From assembly GCA_963753285.1 (NCBI GenBank), contig CAVWBT010000008.1, positions 186,001 to 250,000 on the forward strand: a stretch of DNA of 64,000 bases, written 5' to 3'. Positions within the stretch are counted from its first letter, which is position 1; each line of letters opens with the position of its first letter. The notes beneath the pieces were generated by a model that searched no databases, was not told where the DNA came from, and worked only from the letters and a program-made list of their open reading frames with translations. The position numbers and the translations under genes were made by a program. This DNA is from JAHEDH01 sp963753285. GTDB taxonomy: Bacteria; Actinomycetota; Acidimicrobiia; Spongiisociales; ZC4RG35. Below are positions 43,015 to 50,789 of this stretch, piece by piece.

Positions 43015-44171
43015 CAGGGCTCTAAGCGGTCGGGGACCGGGGAACGTTTGAGCCAGATGGAGTTGGCGATGCCGATCGATATGGCCATGGCCAGATAGAA
43101 GCTCCCCCCCAGCGACAGGAACGGAAGCGGTAGGCCGGTGACCGGCGCGATGCCGACCGTCATCCCGATGTTCACGAACACGTGGAAGACGAACATGCCG
43201 GCGACGCCGACCGCGATCAGCGAGCCGAAGCGATCCCTGGAGTGGGCGGCGATCACCAGCAACCGCCAGATCAGCACCAGAAAAGCCGTCACGAGGATCA
43301 CGCCACCGACGAAGCCCAGTTGCTCGCCAACGGCCGTGAAGATGAAGTCGGTCTCTGCTTCGGGGACATAGGCGAGATTCGTCTGAGTACCCTCGAACAG
43401 ACCCTTGCCGGTGAGTTGCCCAGAACCGATCGCCAGCTTCGACTGTCGGAGCTGGAATCCCATGCCCTGAGGATCGAGATCGGGATCGAGAAAGACCCTG
43501 ATCCGTCGCTCCTGGTGATCCTGCAGGAGGTCGAATCGGAATGCGGCCGCCACCGCGACCACGCCCGACCCGATCAACGTGGTGAGCTGTTTCCAGTTCG
43601 CGCCTGCGGCGAACAGCATCACCAGCATCACGAACGGGATGGTCAGCGTGGTTCCCAGATCGGGCTCGAGAAGGATCAGCGCTGCGGGGAGGCCCGCCAG
43701 GATGAGGATCTGAACGATCTGGCGCCACCGCACCCGGTCGGAGTCGGTCCCCTGGCTGAGCACATAGGCCATCGTGATGATCACGACTGGCTTGGTGAAC
43801 TCGGCCGGCTGGAGATTGAACAGGGGGATCGGAATCCATCGTTGCGCCCCGTTCACCTCGGGGACCAAGAAGACCGCGAGCAGCAGCAGCACGATCGCTC
43901 CATAGATCATCGGGAGGACGTTGCGGTACTCCCGGTAGTCGATGAAGGAGAACAAACCGATGGCGATGAGCCCGGCCGTGACGAAGATCATCTGCCGTTC
44001 CATGGTGCCGGTCGGGATCTGTTCGGCCCGCTCGAGGCCGAATCGGGTAGCCGAGTAGATCATCACCAGGCCGAACCCGGACAGCAACAAGACCATCGAC
44101 AGGAGGATCGAGTCCGGTCGGTTCCCGCGCCGATCGGCCACGGCCGTCAGCGAAGGTGCGGCAGTTGCCAT
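43014..44171 (-). CDS. rodA: Rod-shape peptidoglycan glycosyltransferase RodA
   Basis: 385 residues, SEDS family with about 10 membrane helices. Motifs are FSFIDYREYRNVLPMIYG, NLQPAEFTKPVVIITMAYVL, LLEPDLGTTLTI, GSGQLTGKGLFEGTQT and FVNIGMTVGIAPVTGLPLPF. RodA polymerises glycan strands for cell elongation with PBP2. GGAGG precedes ATG 44171; the in-frame extension upstream is not needed. The stop lies at the edge of the 97-bp repeat array. Confidence 0.95.
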   Translation of the reverse strand: MATAAPSLTAVADRRGNRPDSILLSMVLLLSGFGLVMIYSATRFGLERAEQIPTGTMERQMIFVTAGLIAIGLFSFIDYREYRNVLPMIYGAIVLLLLAVFLVPEVNGAQRWIPIPLFNLQPAEFTKPVVIITMAYVLSQGTDSDRVRWRQIVQILILAGLPAALILLEPDLGTTLTIPFVMLVMLFAAGANWKQLTTLIGSGVVAVAAAFRFDLLQDHQERRIRVFLDPDLDPQGMGFQLRQSKLAIGSGQLTGKGLFEGTQTNLAYVPEAETDFIFTAVGEQLGFVGGVILVTAFLVLIWRLLVIAAHSRDRFGSLIAVGVAGMFVFHVFVNIGMTVGIAPVTGLPLPFLSLGGSFYLAMAISIGIANSIWLKRSPVPDRLEP

Positions 44172-44196
44172 CAGCGAACCTCCAATCGGGCACGGC

Positions 44197-46170
44197 TCAT
44201 TGAGCGGACTCCCCCACAACGATCGGGTCGAGTTCCTCGCCCATCAGGTACTGCATGATCTGGCGTGCCACCGGCGCCGCGACAGCGCCACCGCTGCCAC
44301 CCTCGTCGATCAGGACGACAACCGAGTACCGAGGATCGGAGAGCGGCGCGATTCCGGCGAACCAGGCATGGTTGTCTTTTGCGGCGATCGATTGCCCGGT
44401 CCCGGTCTTCCCACCGACATCGAAGATCGAATCGCCGAACCCGCTGAACGCAGAAGCTGCGGTGCCACGAGTCACCACGCGGTTGAGGTCTGTCAGCAGG
44501 CGGGCAACATTGGCAGGATCCAGATCGACCTCGTTCTTCAGCGTCGGCGTGTTGATCTCCACCAGATTGCCACTCGGGTCACGGATCTCTCGCACGACGT
44601 ACGGCTCCCACACCTTGCCGCCGTTGGCGATCGCGGCGTACGACACCGCAACCTGCAACGGGGTGGCCGAGACGGTTCCCTGGCCGATTGCGGCGTTCAT
44701 CAGATCGCCACCGAACCAGGGATCTCGACCGTCGAGCCGAGACTCGTCGAGGAGCCGGGGCGCCTCCTCGGGATCCTCCATCTGCGCCTCCTGCCAAGCC
44801 AGGAACAGCTCACGATCCGGAATGACACCTGCAGGATCGCTGGTCAGGTCGATGCCGGTCGGCGCCCCGTAGCCGAGCCCTCTGGCCATGTCCTGGAGCA
44901 CCGTTTCACGCTCGGTACCGTCCCATGCGTCATGGATCCCCAGGGCCACCGAGTAGAAGAAGATGTTGCACGACTCCTGGAGTGAGGCCGACACGTCGAG
45001 CCAGCCCTTGTCGCCCGTGTACCAATCCCGAAAGATCTGGGCGCTGCCGTCGTTGAGCCGGGACAGCTCCAACTGACCGTCGCAATGAACCACATTCGAA
45101 CCAGGGTCGATGCCTTCGACATCGTTCGGCAACGGAACGCCCTCCTCGAGGAAGGTCAGATAGGGCACGACTTTGAACGTCGACGCCGGCGGGTACTGAC
45201 CGGACACCGCAAGGTTCAGGAATGCCTGCTGATCGGCCAGGAGCGAATACGTCTCGGTGTCGAGCCCCCCGACGAACAGGGACGGGTCGTAGCTCGGGTA
45301 CGACGCCATCGAAAGGACCTCGCCCGTCTTGACGTCCAGGACGATCGCCGCACCCCGGACCGTGTCGTTCTTGGCGGCGTCGGAGTTGCCTGCTGCTCTC
45401 TGGGCGGCCTTCCACTCATTCGAGAGCTGGATCCCCTCGGTCAGCGCGTTCTCCACAACGGCTTCGAGCTCCGAGTCGAGCGTCAGGATCACCGTGTTGC
45501 CCGGAGTCGCCGGAACTTCTGGACGCTGGGTGATCACGTCGCCGAGCCGAACCTGATACGAGACCTCGCCCGAGTCACCCTGCAGCCACTCGTCGTAGCG
45601 GGCCTCGACCCCTGATTTGCCGATTCGCACACTCGGATTGAGGTCGGGCCGCTCCTCGATGTCATCGGCGGTCGGCAGACCGAGCTGACCGATGACATGC
45701 GCCATCGACGAACCCGAGATGTACACGCGCTCAGGGACCTTCTCGATCCGGACGCCTGGGAAGAGCGCCAGCTTCTCGTTGATCTGATACGCCTCGATCG
45801 TGTCGACGATCGCAACCGTGAACGTTCCGTTGACCCCTGCGGCCTCGTACATCTCGGCGATGTCGTCGGCGGGGATCGCCAGCAACGCAGAGAGCCGCTG
45901 GATGAGGACATCCTTGTCATCCCGGTTGACGAGGTGACGGTCGACGACCACGGCCGGCACGAATCGCGACGTGGCGAGCACCAACCCGTTGCGGTCGCGG
46001 ATGTCACCGCGCGGAGCGGGCGTGTCGACCGAGACCCAGGACTGGTTGTCGGTCGCCTCGACCGCGGCCGCACCTTCAGCGATCTGGACGAACCACAGCC
46101 GCATGCTCAGAATCGCGAACAACCCGAGAAAGAGACCGAAGAGCACCGTGAGCCGAAGGCTGAATCTCAT
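44197..46170 (-). CDS. mrdA: Penicillin-binding protein 2 (transpeptidase)
   Basis: 657 residues. An N-terminal membrane anchor (LRLTVLFGLFLGLFAILSM) is followed by the dimerisation domain (SVDTPAPRGDIRDRNGLVLA). The transpeptidase domain has SxxK in YPPASTFKV, SxN in ESCNIFFYS and KTG in VGGKTGTGQS. It cross-links elongation peptidoglycan with RodA. The gene order mreB-mreC-mreD-mrdA-rodA is the standard elongasome operon. Confidence 0.95.
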   Translation of the reverse strand: MRFSLRLTVLFGLFLGLFAILSMRLWFVQIAEGAAAVEATDNQSWVSVDTPAPRGDIRDRNGLVLATSRFVPAVVVDRHLVNRDDKDVLIQRLSALLAIPADDIAEMYEAAGVNGTFTVAIVDTIEAYQINEKLALFPGVRIEKVPERVYISGSSMAHVIGQLGLPTADDIEERPDLNPSVRIGKSGVEARYDEWLQGDSGEVSYQVRLGDVITQRPEVPATPGNTVILTLDSELEAVVENALTEGIQLSNEWKAAQRAAGNSDAAKNDTVRGAAIVLDVKTGEVLSMASYPSYDPSLFVGGLDTETYSLLADQQAFLNLAVSGQYPPASTFKVVPYLTFLEEGVPLPNDVEGIDPGSNVVHCDGQLELSRLNDGSAQIFRDWYTGDKGWLDVSASLQESCNIFFYSVALGIHDAWDGTERETVLQDMARGLGYGAPTGIDLTSDPAGVIPDRELFLAWQEAQMEDPEEAPRLLDESRLDGRDPWFGGDLMNAAIGQGTVSATPLQVAVSYAAIANGGKVWEPYVVREIRDPSGNLVEINTPTLKNEVDLDPANVARLLTDLNRVVTRGTAASAFSGFGDSIFDVGGKTGTGQSIAAKDNHAWFAGIAPLSDPRYSVVVLIDEGGSGGAVAAPVARQIMQYLMGEELDPIVVGESAQ

Positions 46171-46667
46171 ATGAATCCACGTCGAGATGGGGCGAGCAAC
46201 CGGGCAGACAACGGGGCCAGAACCACGGCGAGTGCCAGGTTGTAGATGGGTACGAGGATGATGCGTCGCATGGCCTCGCCTGCGTCGATGTTCACCTGTC
46301 CGAAGATCGTACCAACCACGAGATACAACACGACACCCGCCAGGGTCATCAAACCGACCCAGGCGGCGACCGAGAACGGGTTGGAGTCCATGCGGTCGAT
46401 CGTGCGGATCGCGAGAAACGCCACGGCCGCGTAGGTCCCCGCACGCAATCCGAGGGCGGTCGCCGACAGCGCATCGAACACGAGACCGGCGACGAACGCG
46501 AACAGAATCGCAGGTTCACTTCGGCTCCGCACTGCGAACAGGAGCACGGCGATCAAGACCGCGTCCGGAGCGACGCCGCCGATGCTCAGACGGCCGAACA
46601 ACGTCGTCTGGAGGGCGAGCGCCACGAGAGCACCGAAGACGGCGAGCAGGACCGAACGTGCGGTCAT
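46167..46667 (-). CDS. mreD: Rod-shape protein MreD
   Basis: 166 residues and about five membrane helices: LQTTLFGRLSIGGVAPDAVL, LFAFVAGLVFDALSATALGL and VNIDAGEAMRRIILVPIYNL fit MreD. ATG 46667 overlaps the mreC stop, and its own stop overlaps the mrdA start. Confidence 0.92.
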   Translation of the reverse strand: MTARSVLLAVFGALVALALQTTLFGRLSIGGVAPDAVLIAVLLFAVRSRSEPAILFAFVAGLVFDALSATALGLRAGTYAAVAFLAIRTIDRMDSNPFSVAAWVGLMTLAGVVLYLVVGTIFGQVNIDAGEAMRRIILVPIYNLALAVVLAPLSARLLAPSRRGFI

Positions 46668-47575
46668 GGAGCCGAGCCCGCGCCCGGATCGACCACATCG
46701 CCTCCTGGCACGACCGGGATCTCCGGTGTCTCCTGGCCCTCCTGGAGCTGATCGGTGGGCCAGGTGATCACGATCACACTTCGGAGCCGCGTGGGCTCGG
46801 AGAACGGTCTGACCTGGGCGGTGAGAGCCTGGCCCGTCGGGCGAGTGTCGTCTGCGATCTCCCCGACCGGGAGACCGGGAGGATATGCCTCCGCCAGGCT
46901 CGAGGTCACCACGGCGTCGCCGGCAGCGACCGGGACCGCCGTCTCGAACACCTGGAACACCATGATGTCGGAGCCGATCACCGCCTCGAGGGTGCCCGTC
47001 TGCTCGCCGACTCGGACCGTGACGGCATTCACGTCGGCGATGATGGGCACCACGATCGAGCCACCCGACCACGATTGCGCCACGCGCCCCACGAGATAGC
47101 CGAAATCGTCGACGACCGGGTGCCCGACGAGGATGCCGGCCTCTTCGCCTTTGTCGAGACGGAACGAGAGGTCGAACGAGTCGGTCTGGCCGATGACGTT
47201 GGCGGCGGTCGTCGTGTAGTCGGCGAGATCTTCGGAGCGGACGTCGTTCACACGCTCCAACACCGCCACCCGCGCCGCAAGGTCGGCATTGGCGGCGTTT
47301 CGGGCCTGCTCCTCGGCCAGCTTCGCCCTGAGAGCCTCGTTCTCGTCTCGGAGAGAGCGGATCTCGCTGAGGTTCTCGATCACGTCTGCCAACGGCGAGA
47401 CGACGACCGACCCGAGCCGCTCGACCGGTTCGAGGATCGAATTCGTGGCACCTCGGACCGTCGCCAGCACGCCTTCACCCTCCGACCTGATGTCGAACGT
47501 CATGATGACGATCGACAGCACCACCAGCGTCACGACGAGCGGAAGGGCACGGTCATTGGTTCGGAACTCACGCAT
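46664..47575 (-). CDS. mreC: Rod-shape protein MreC
   Basis: 303 residues. A single N-terminal membrane helix (PLVVTLVVLSIVIMTFD) is followed by a coiled coil (SLRDENEALRAKLAEEQARN) and the two beta domains with GILVGHPVVDDFGYLVGRVA and VFQVFETAVPVAAGDAVVTS. It links MreB to the PBP2-RodA synthase in the periplasmic or wall space. Confidence 0.95.
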   Translation of the reverse strand: MREFRTNDRALPLVVTLVVLSIVIMTFDIRSEGEGVLATVRGATNSILEPVERLGSVVVSPLADVIENLSEIRSLRDENEALRAKLAEEQARNAANADLAARVAVLERVNDVRSEDLADYTTTAANVIGQTDSFDLSFRLDKGEEAGILVGHPVVDDFGYLVGRVAQSWSGGSIVVPIIADVNAVTVRVGEQTGTLEAVIGSDIMVFQVFETAVPVAAGDAVVTSSLAEAYPPGLPVGEIADDTRPTGQALTAQVRPFSEPTRLRSVIVITWPTDQLQEGQETPEIPVVPGGDVVDPGAGSAP

Positions 47576-47605
47576 GGTGCTTGGACGGGCGGCGCGCCCG
47601 CATCC

Positions 47606-48637
47606 TCAGGGACGAGAGGAGGAGACGAGGACGTGATGCAACGTGTCGAACTCCTCCAGACACTTGCCCGATCCGAGCACGACCGACTGGAGCGGCTTGC
47701 CCGCCGTCACGATCGGCATGCCCGTTTCGTTGGCAAGGCGGTGATCCAGTCCCTCCAACAAGGCACCACCACCGGTGAGCCAGATACCGCGCTCCATGAT
47801 GTCGGCGGCCAGCTCGGGCGGAGTCTTGTCCAACGTGTACTTGACTGCGTCGACGATGGCCTGCGCCGGCTCCTCGATCGCTTCGCGGATCTCCGGGGAG
47901 GTGAGCAGGATCGTCTTGGGAAGTCCGGTGACGAGGTCGCGCCCTCTCACCTCGGCGGCGGGCTCGTCGGTCTGCGGCCAGGCGGAAGCGACCGCCATCT
48001 TGAGCTGCTCGGCAGTCCGCTCACCGAGGAGGACATTGTGCTCCTTCTTGACCCAATCGATGATCGCCTCGTCGAGCTCGTCCCCGCCGACCCGAATCGA
48101 CCGGGAAACGACGATGCCACCCAGCGAGATGACCGCCACCTCGGTGGTCCCACCGCCGATGTCGACGACCATCGACCCGGACGGCTCCCCGATGGGAAGC
48201 CCACATCCGATCGCTGCCGCCATGGGCTCCTCGATGGTGTAGGCGCGGCGGGCACCGGCATGGTACGCCGCCTCTTCGACCGCACGGCGCTCCACCGGCG
48301 TGATCCCCGAAGGGACACAGACGACGATCCGTGGCCGGGCCCAACGGCGACGGTGGACCTTCTGGATGAAGTAGCGGAGCATCTTCTCGGTGATGTCGAA
48401 GTCGGCGATCACCCCGTCGCGGAGTGGCCGGATGGCGGTGATGTTCGCCGGCGTACGGCCGATCATCCGCTTCGCCTCCATCCCCACGGCGAGAGCTCGG
48501 TTGTTGTGAGAGTTGATCGCGACAACAGAGGGCTCGTTGAGAACGATCCCCTGACCGCGGACGAACACCAATGTGTTGGCCGTCCCCAAGTCGATGGCCA
48601 TGTCCTGGCCTGCAAACGCGAGAAGTGACTCTGCCAC
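47606..48637 (-). CDS. mreB: Rod-shape-determining actin homologue MreB
   Basis: 343 residues from GTG 48637. Actin-fold ATP-binding elements are MAIDLGTANTLVFV (phosphate 1), MVVDIGGGTTEVAVISLGG (phosphate 2) and GIWLTGGGALLEGLD (adenosine). An amphipathic N-terminal stretch (AESLLAFAG) could bind membrane. It organises elongation. First gene of the operon. Confidence 0.97.
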   Translation of the reverse strand: MAESLLAFAGQDMAIDLGTANTLVFVRGQGIVLNEPSVVAINSHNNRALAVGMEAKRMIGRTPANITAIRPLRDGVIADFDITEKMLRYFIQKVHRRRWARPRIVVCVPSGITPVERRAVEEAAYHAGARRAYTIEEPMAAAIGCGLPIGEPSGSMVVDIGGGTTEVAVISLGGIVVSRSIRVGGDELDEAIIDWVKKEHNVLLGERTAEQLKMAVASAWPQTDEPAAEVRGRDLVTGLPKTILLTSPEIREAIEEPAQAIVDAVKYTLDKTPPELAADIMERGIWLTGGGALLEGLDHRLANETGMPIVTAGKPLQSVVLGSGKCLEEFDTLHHVLVSSSRP

Positions 48638-48755
48638 GCCTTACTCCGCCTGTGGCTCGTATGTCCGGAGGCTCCGGACGATGAACCGCGAGTGTAGGCC
48701 ACCAGCGCGTGACAATGGCCACTCGCAGTGGCACGCTGCCGCGCCATCAGTCAGA

Positions 48756-48783
48756 GATGACAGATGACAGATGACAGATGACA
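48756..48783 (+). repeat. Heptanucleotide array (GATGACA)x4
   Basis: Four perfect copies of the same GATGACA unit as at 42554, between mreB and ndk. It is inverted relative to the copies just downstream of ndk (48876-48896). Confidence 0.9.
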
Positions 48784-48875
48784 CTTCCGACATCACTGAG
48801 GATCTAGGCGGGGATACAACCTCGCGTCCGGGAAGCGTTCCACCAACGATCGACCTGCGACCCGGGACTGTCGTC

Positions 48876-48896
48876 TGTCATCTGTTCACTGTCATC
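48876..48896 (-). repeat. Two GATGACA units directly after the ndk stop
   Basis: On the minus strand GATGACA occurs at 48896-48890 and again at 48882-48876, separated by one degenerate heptamer (GTGAACA). It starts within four bases of the ndk stop and mirrors the tdk situation. Confidence 0.8.
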
Positions 48897-48899
48897 TTC

Positions 48900-49301
48900 T
48901 CAGAACCAGATGGACAGTTCGCGCTCGGCGCTCTCGACCGAGTCGGAGCCGTGAACGATGTTCTCGGTGAGTAATGTGGCGAGGTCCCCACGGATCGACC
49001 CTGGTGCGGCATTGGCGGGATTCGTGGCACCCATGATGTTGCGCGCCGACGCAACCGCCTCCTCACCGGACCACTCCATCGCGACCACGGGGCCGCGTGT
49101 GATGAACTCGAGGAGCTCACCGAAGAACGGCCTGTCCACGTGCTCGGAGTAGTGCTCGGTTGCGATCTCGCTGGTCGGGGTCAGCATGCGCATGCGCTCG
49201 AGCGTGAATCCCTTCTTCTCGAAGCGACCGATGACCTCACCGACCAGTCCGCGCTCGACCCCGTCGGGCTTCACCATGATGAAAGTTCGTTCAGTAGCCA
49301 T
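48900..49301 (-). CDS. ndk: Nucleoside diphosphate kinase
   Basis: 133 residues: RTFIMVKPDGVERGLVGEVI, then the active-site block NIVHGSDSVESAEREL with the phosphohistidine. ATG 49301 matches the family start. It equilibrates nucleoside triphosphates. Flanked by heptanucleotide repeats on both sides. Confidence 0.97.
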   Translation of the reverse strand: MATERTFIMVKPDGVERGLVGEVIGRFEKKGFTLERMRMLTPTSEIATEHYSEHVDRPFFGELLEFITRGPVVAMEWSGEEAVASARNIMGATNPANAAPGSIRGDLATLLTENIVHGSDSVESAERELSIWF

Positions 49302-49353
49302 GCGGCGAGGATAGGCGGACTCGTTCGCAGGACTCACTCCGCTTCGCAGCTAT

Positions 49354-49395
49354 GAGCTTTGAGCTTTGAGCTTTGAGCTTTGAGCTTTGAGCTTT
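49354..49395 (+). repeat. Heptanucleotide array (GAGCTTT)x6
   Basis: Six perfect copies of GAGCTTT upstream of ndk. Further on (49436-49474), imperfect repeats of GGCTCATAGCTCAT-like words run up to and into the folC stop. Confidence 0.95.
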
Positions 49396-49470
49396 GACGC
49401 CGTATCACCTGTGATCGTGTGGCGCAACGGTTTGGCTCGTGGCTCATAGCTCATCCCTCATGGCTCACGG

Positions 49471-50787
49471 CTACCGCTCGTTCGGGGTGGTGTCCGCGCC
49501 CATCAAGTGGGCGCGGATGGCGCCGACGAGGTACAGAGAACCGGTAACCAGGATGCCGTCACCCTCCCCCGCCAGGGTCCGGGCATGCTCCAGGGCGGCG
49601 ACCGGAACGGCGACCACGGTGACCGGAGTCAGCCCTATGAGCGATTCCAGACGTGCACCCAGATCGACTGCCGGGCGTGCGCGCGGCGAATCGACCTGGG
49701 TGGCAACGACGGCCAACAGTCGCGGAGCCAGGGGCAGCCACATCGCGTCGAGGTCCTTGTCCTCCATCGCTGCAGTCACCACCACCCAGCGGGTCGTCGG
49801 ATACTCCTCAGCGAGCGATTGGGCGACAGCGGCGAAGCCATCGGCGTTGTGCGCGCCGTCGATGATGAGCGGAGGGTTCGTCTCGATCAACTCCATCCGA
49901 CCAGGGTTGGTTACGACCGTGGCGGCGTCGATCACCGCTTCGGAGTCGAGCGTGCGGTTCGTGAGCGCCTCGACTGCGGCGATCGCGACGGCGAAGTTGA
50001 TCGTCTGGTAGCGGCCGTGCAGCGGGAGGAAGATCTCCTCGTAGAGACCCTGCGTGCCTTCGATGTCGATCTGCCATCCCCCGACACCCTTGAGTGCGCC
50101 TTCGAGCCGGAAGTCCCGTCCATAGAGCCTCAATTCGGCAGAACGGTCGCGGCAGACCTCCTCGGCGATCGTCACGACGCTGTCGGGGAGCGGACCGGCG
50201 ACGAGCGTCGATCCCTCCTCGACGATCGCCAGCTTCTCGCGTGCGATCAGTTCGATCGTGTCACCCAGATACTCGGCGTGGTCCATCCCGACACTGGTGA
50301 GCACCGCCACCGTTCCGTGGGCGGCGTTGGTGGCGTCTAGGCGCCCGCCGAGACCCACCTCGATCACGCCGACGTCGACGGCCTGATCGGCAAACCACGA
50401 GAACGCCAGTGCAGCGGTCAACTCGAAGTAGCTGATCGGACGACCGCTCCGCTCCTCGTAGATGTCCGCGAACACCTTGGTGTCGAACACCGCCTGGGCG
50501 AAGTCGTCTCTGCTGGTCGCCTCGCCGTTGATCGACACCCGCTCCTCCACTCCTTGCAGATGAGGCGACGTGAAGGTGCCGGTCGTGAGCCCGTGAGCGA
50601 CGCACAAGAAGGTGACCATGCGAGACACGGACGTCTTGCCGTTGGTACCGGCGATGTGGACGACCGGATAGGAGTCCTCGGGGTTCCCCATCAGATCCAG
50701 CAGTTCGGTGATCGTCTCCAGCCCCGGATGCATTCCGCGACCGATGTGGGCATTGAGGTAGTCGACCGCCTCTTGGTACGAGAACAC
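49471..50787 (-). CDS. folC: Folylpolyglutamate synthase/dihydrofolate synthase
   Basis: 438 residues from GTG 50787. Mur-ligase-like features: HIAGTNGKTSVSRMVTFL (P-loop), FTSPHLQGVEERVSINGE, VGLGGRLDATNAAHGTVAVL, SVGMDHAEYLGDTIELIARE and LIIDGAHNADGF. It adds glutamates to folate. The start lies 2 bp after the valS stop, so it is probably co-transcribed with valS, a widespread pairing. Confidence 0.96.
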   Translation of the reverse strand: MFSYQEAVDYLNAHIGRGMHPGLETITELLDLMGNPEDSYPVVHIAGTNGKTSVSRMVTFLCVAHGLTTGTFTSPHLQGVEERVSINGEATSRDDFAQAVFDTKVFADIYEERSGRPISYFELTAALAFSWFADQAVDVGVIEVGLGGRLDATNAAHGTVAVLTSVGMDHAEYLGDTIELIAREKLAIVEEGSTLVAGPLPDSVVTIAEEVCRDRSAELRLYGRDFRLEGALKGVGGWQIDIEGTQGLYEEIFLPLHGRYQTINFAVAIAAVEALTNRTLDSEAVIDAATVVTNPGRMELIETNPPLIIDGAHNADGFAAVAQSLAEEYPTTRWVVVTAAMEDKDLDAMWLPLAPRLLAVVATQVDSPRARPAVDLGARLESLIGLTPVTVVAVPVAALEHARTLAGEGDGILVTGSLYLVGAIRAHLMGADTTPNER

Positions 50788-50789
50788 GG

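Noticed and set aside
42626..43020. Possible CRISPR array
   Set aside because: The repeats are contiguous 97-bp units with no unique spacers, and no cas genes are present.
42590..43098. Open frames of 80-100 codons repeated across the 97-bp units on both strands
   Set aside because: The unit length is not a multiple of three, the translations just repeat the DNA, and there are no ribosome-binding sites.
46658..48628. A 656-codon plus-strand frame opposite mreC and mreB
   Set aside because: Antisense shadow of well-supported genes; no domain and atypical composition.
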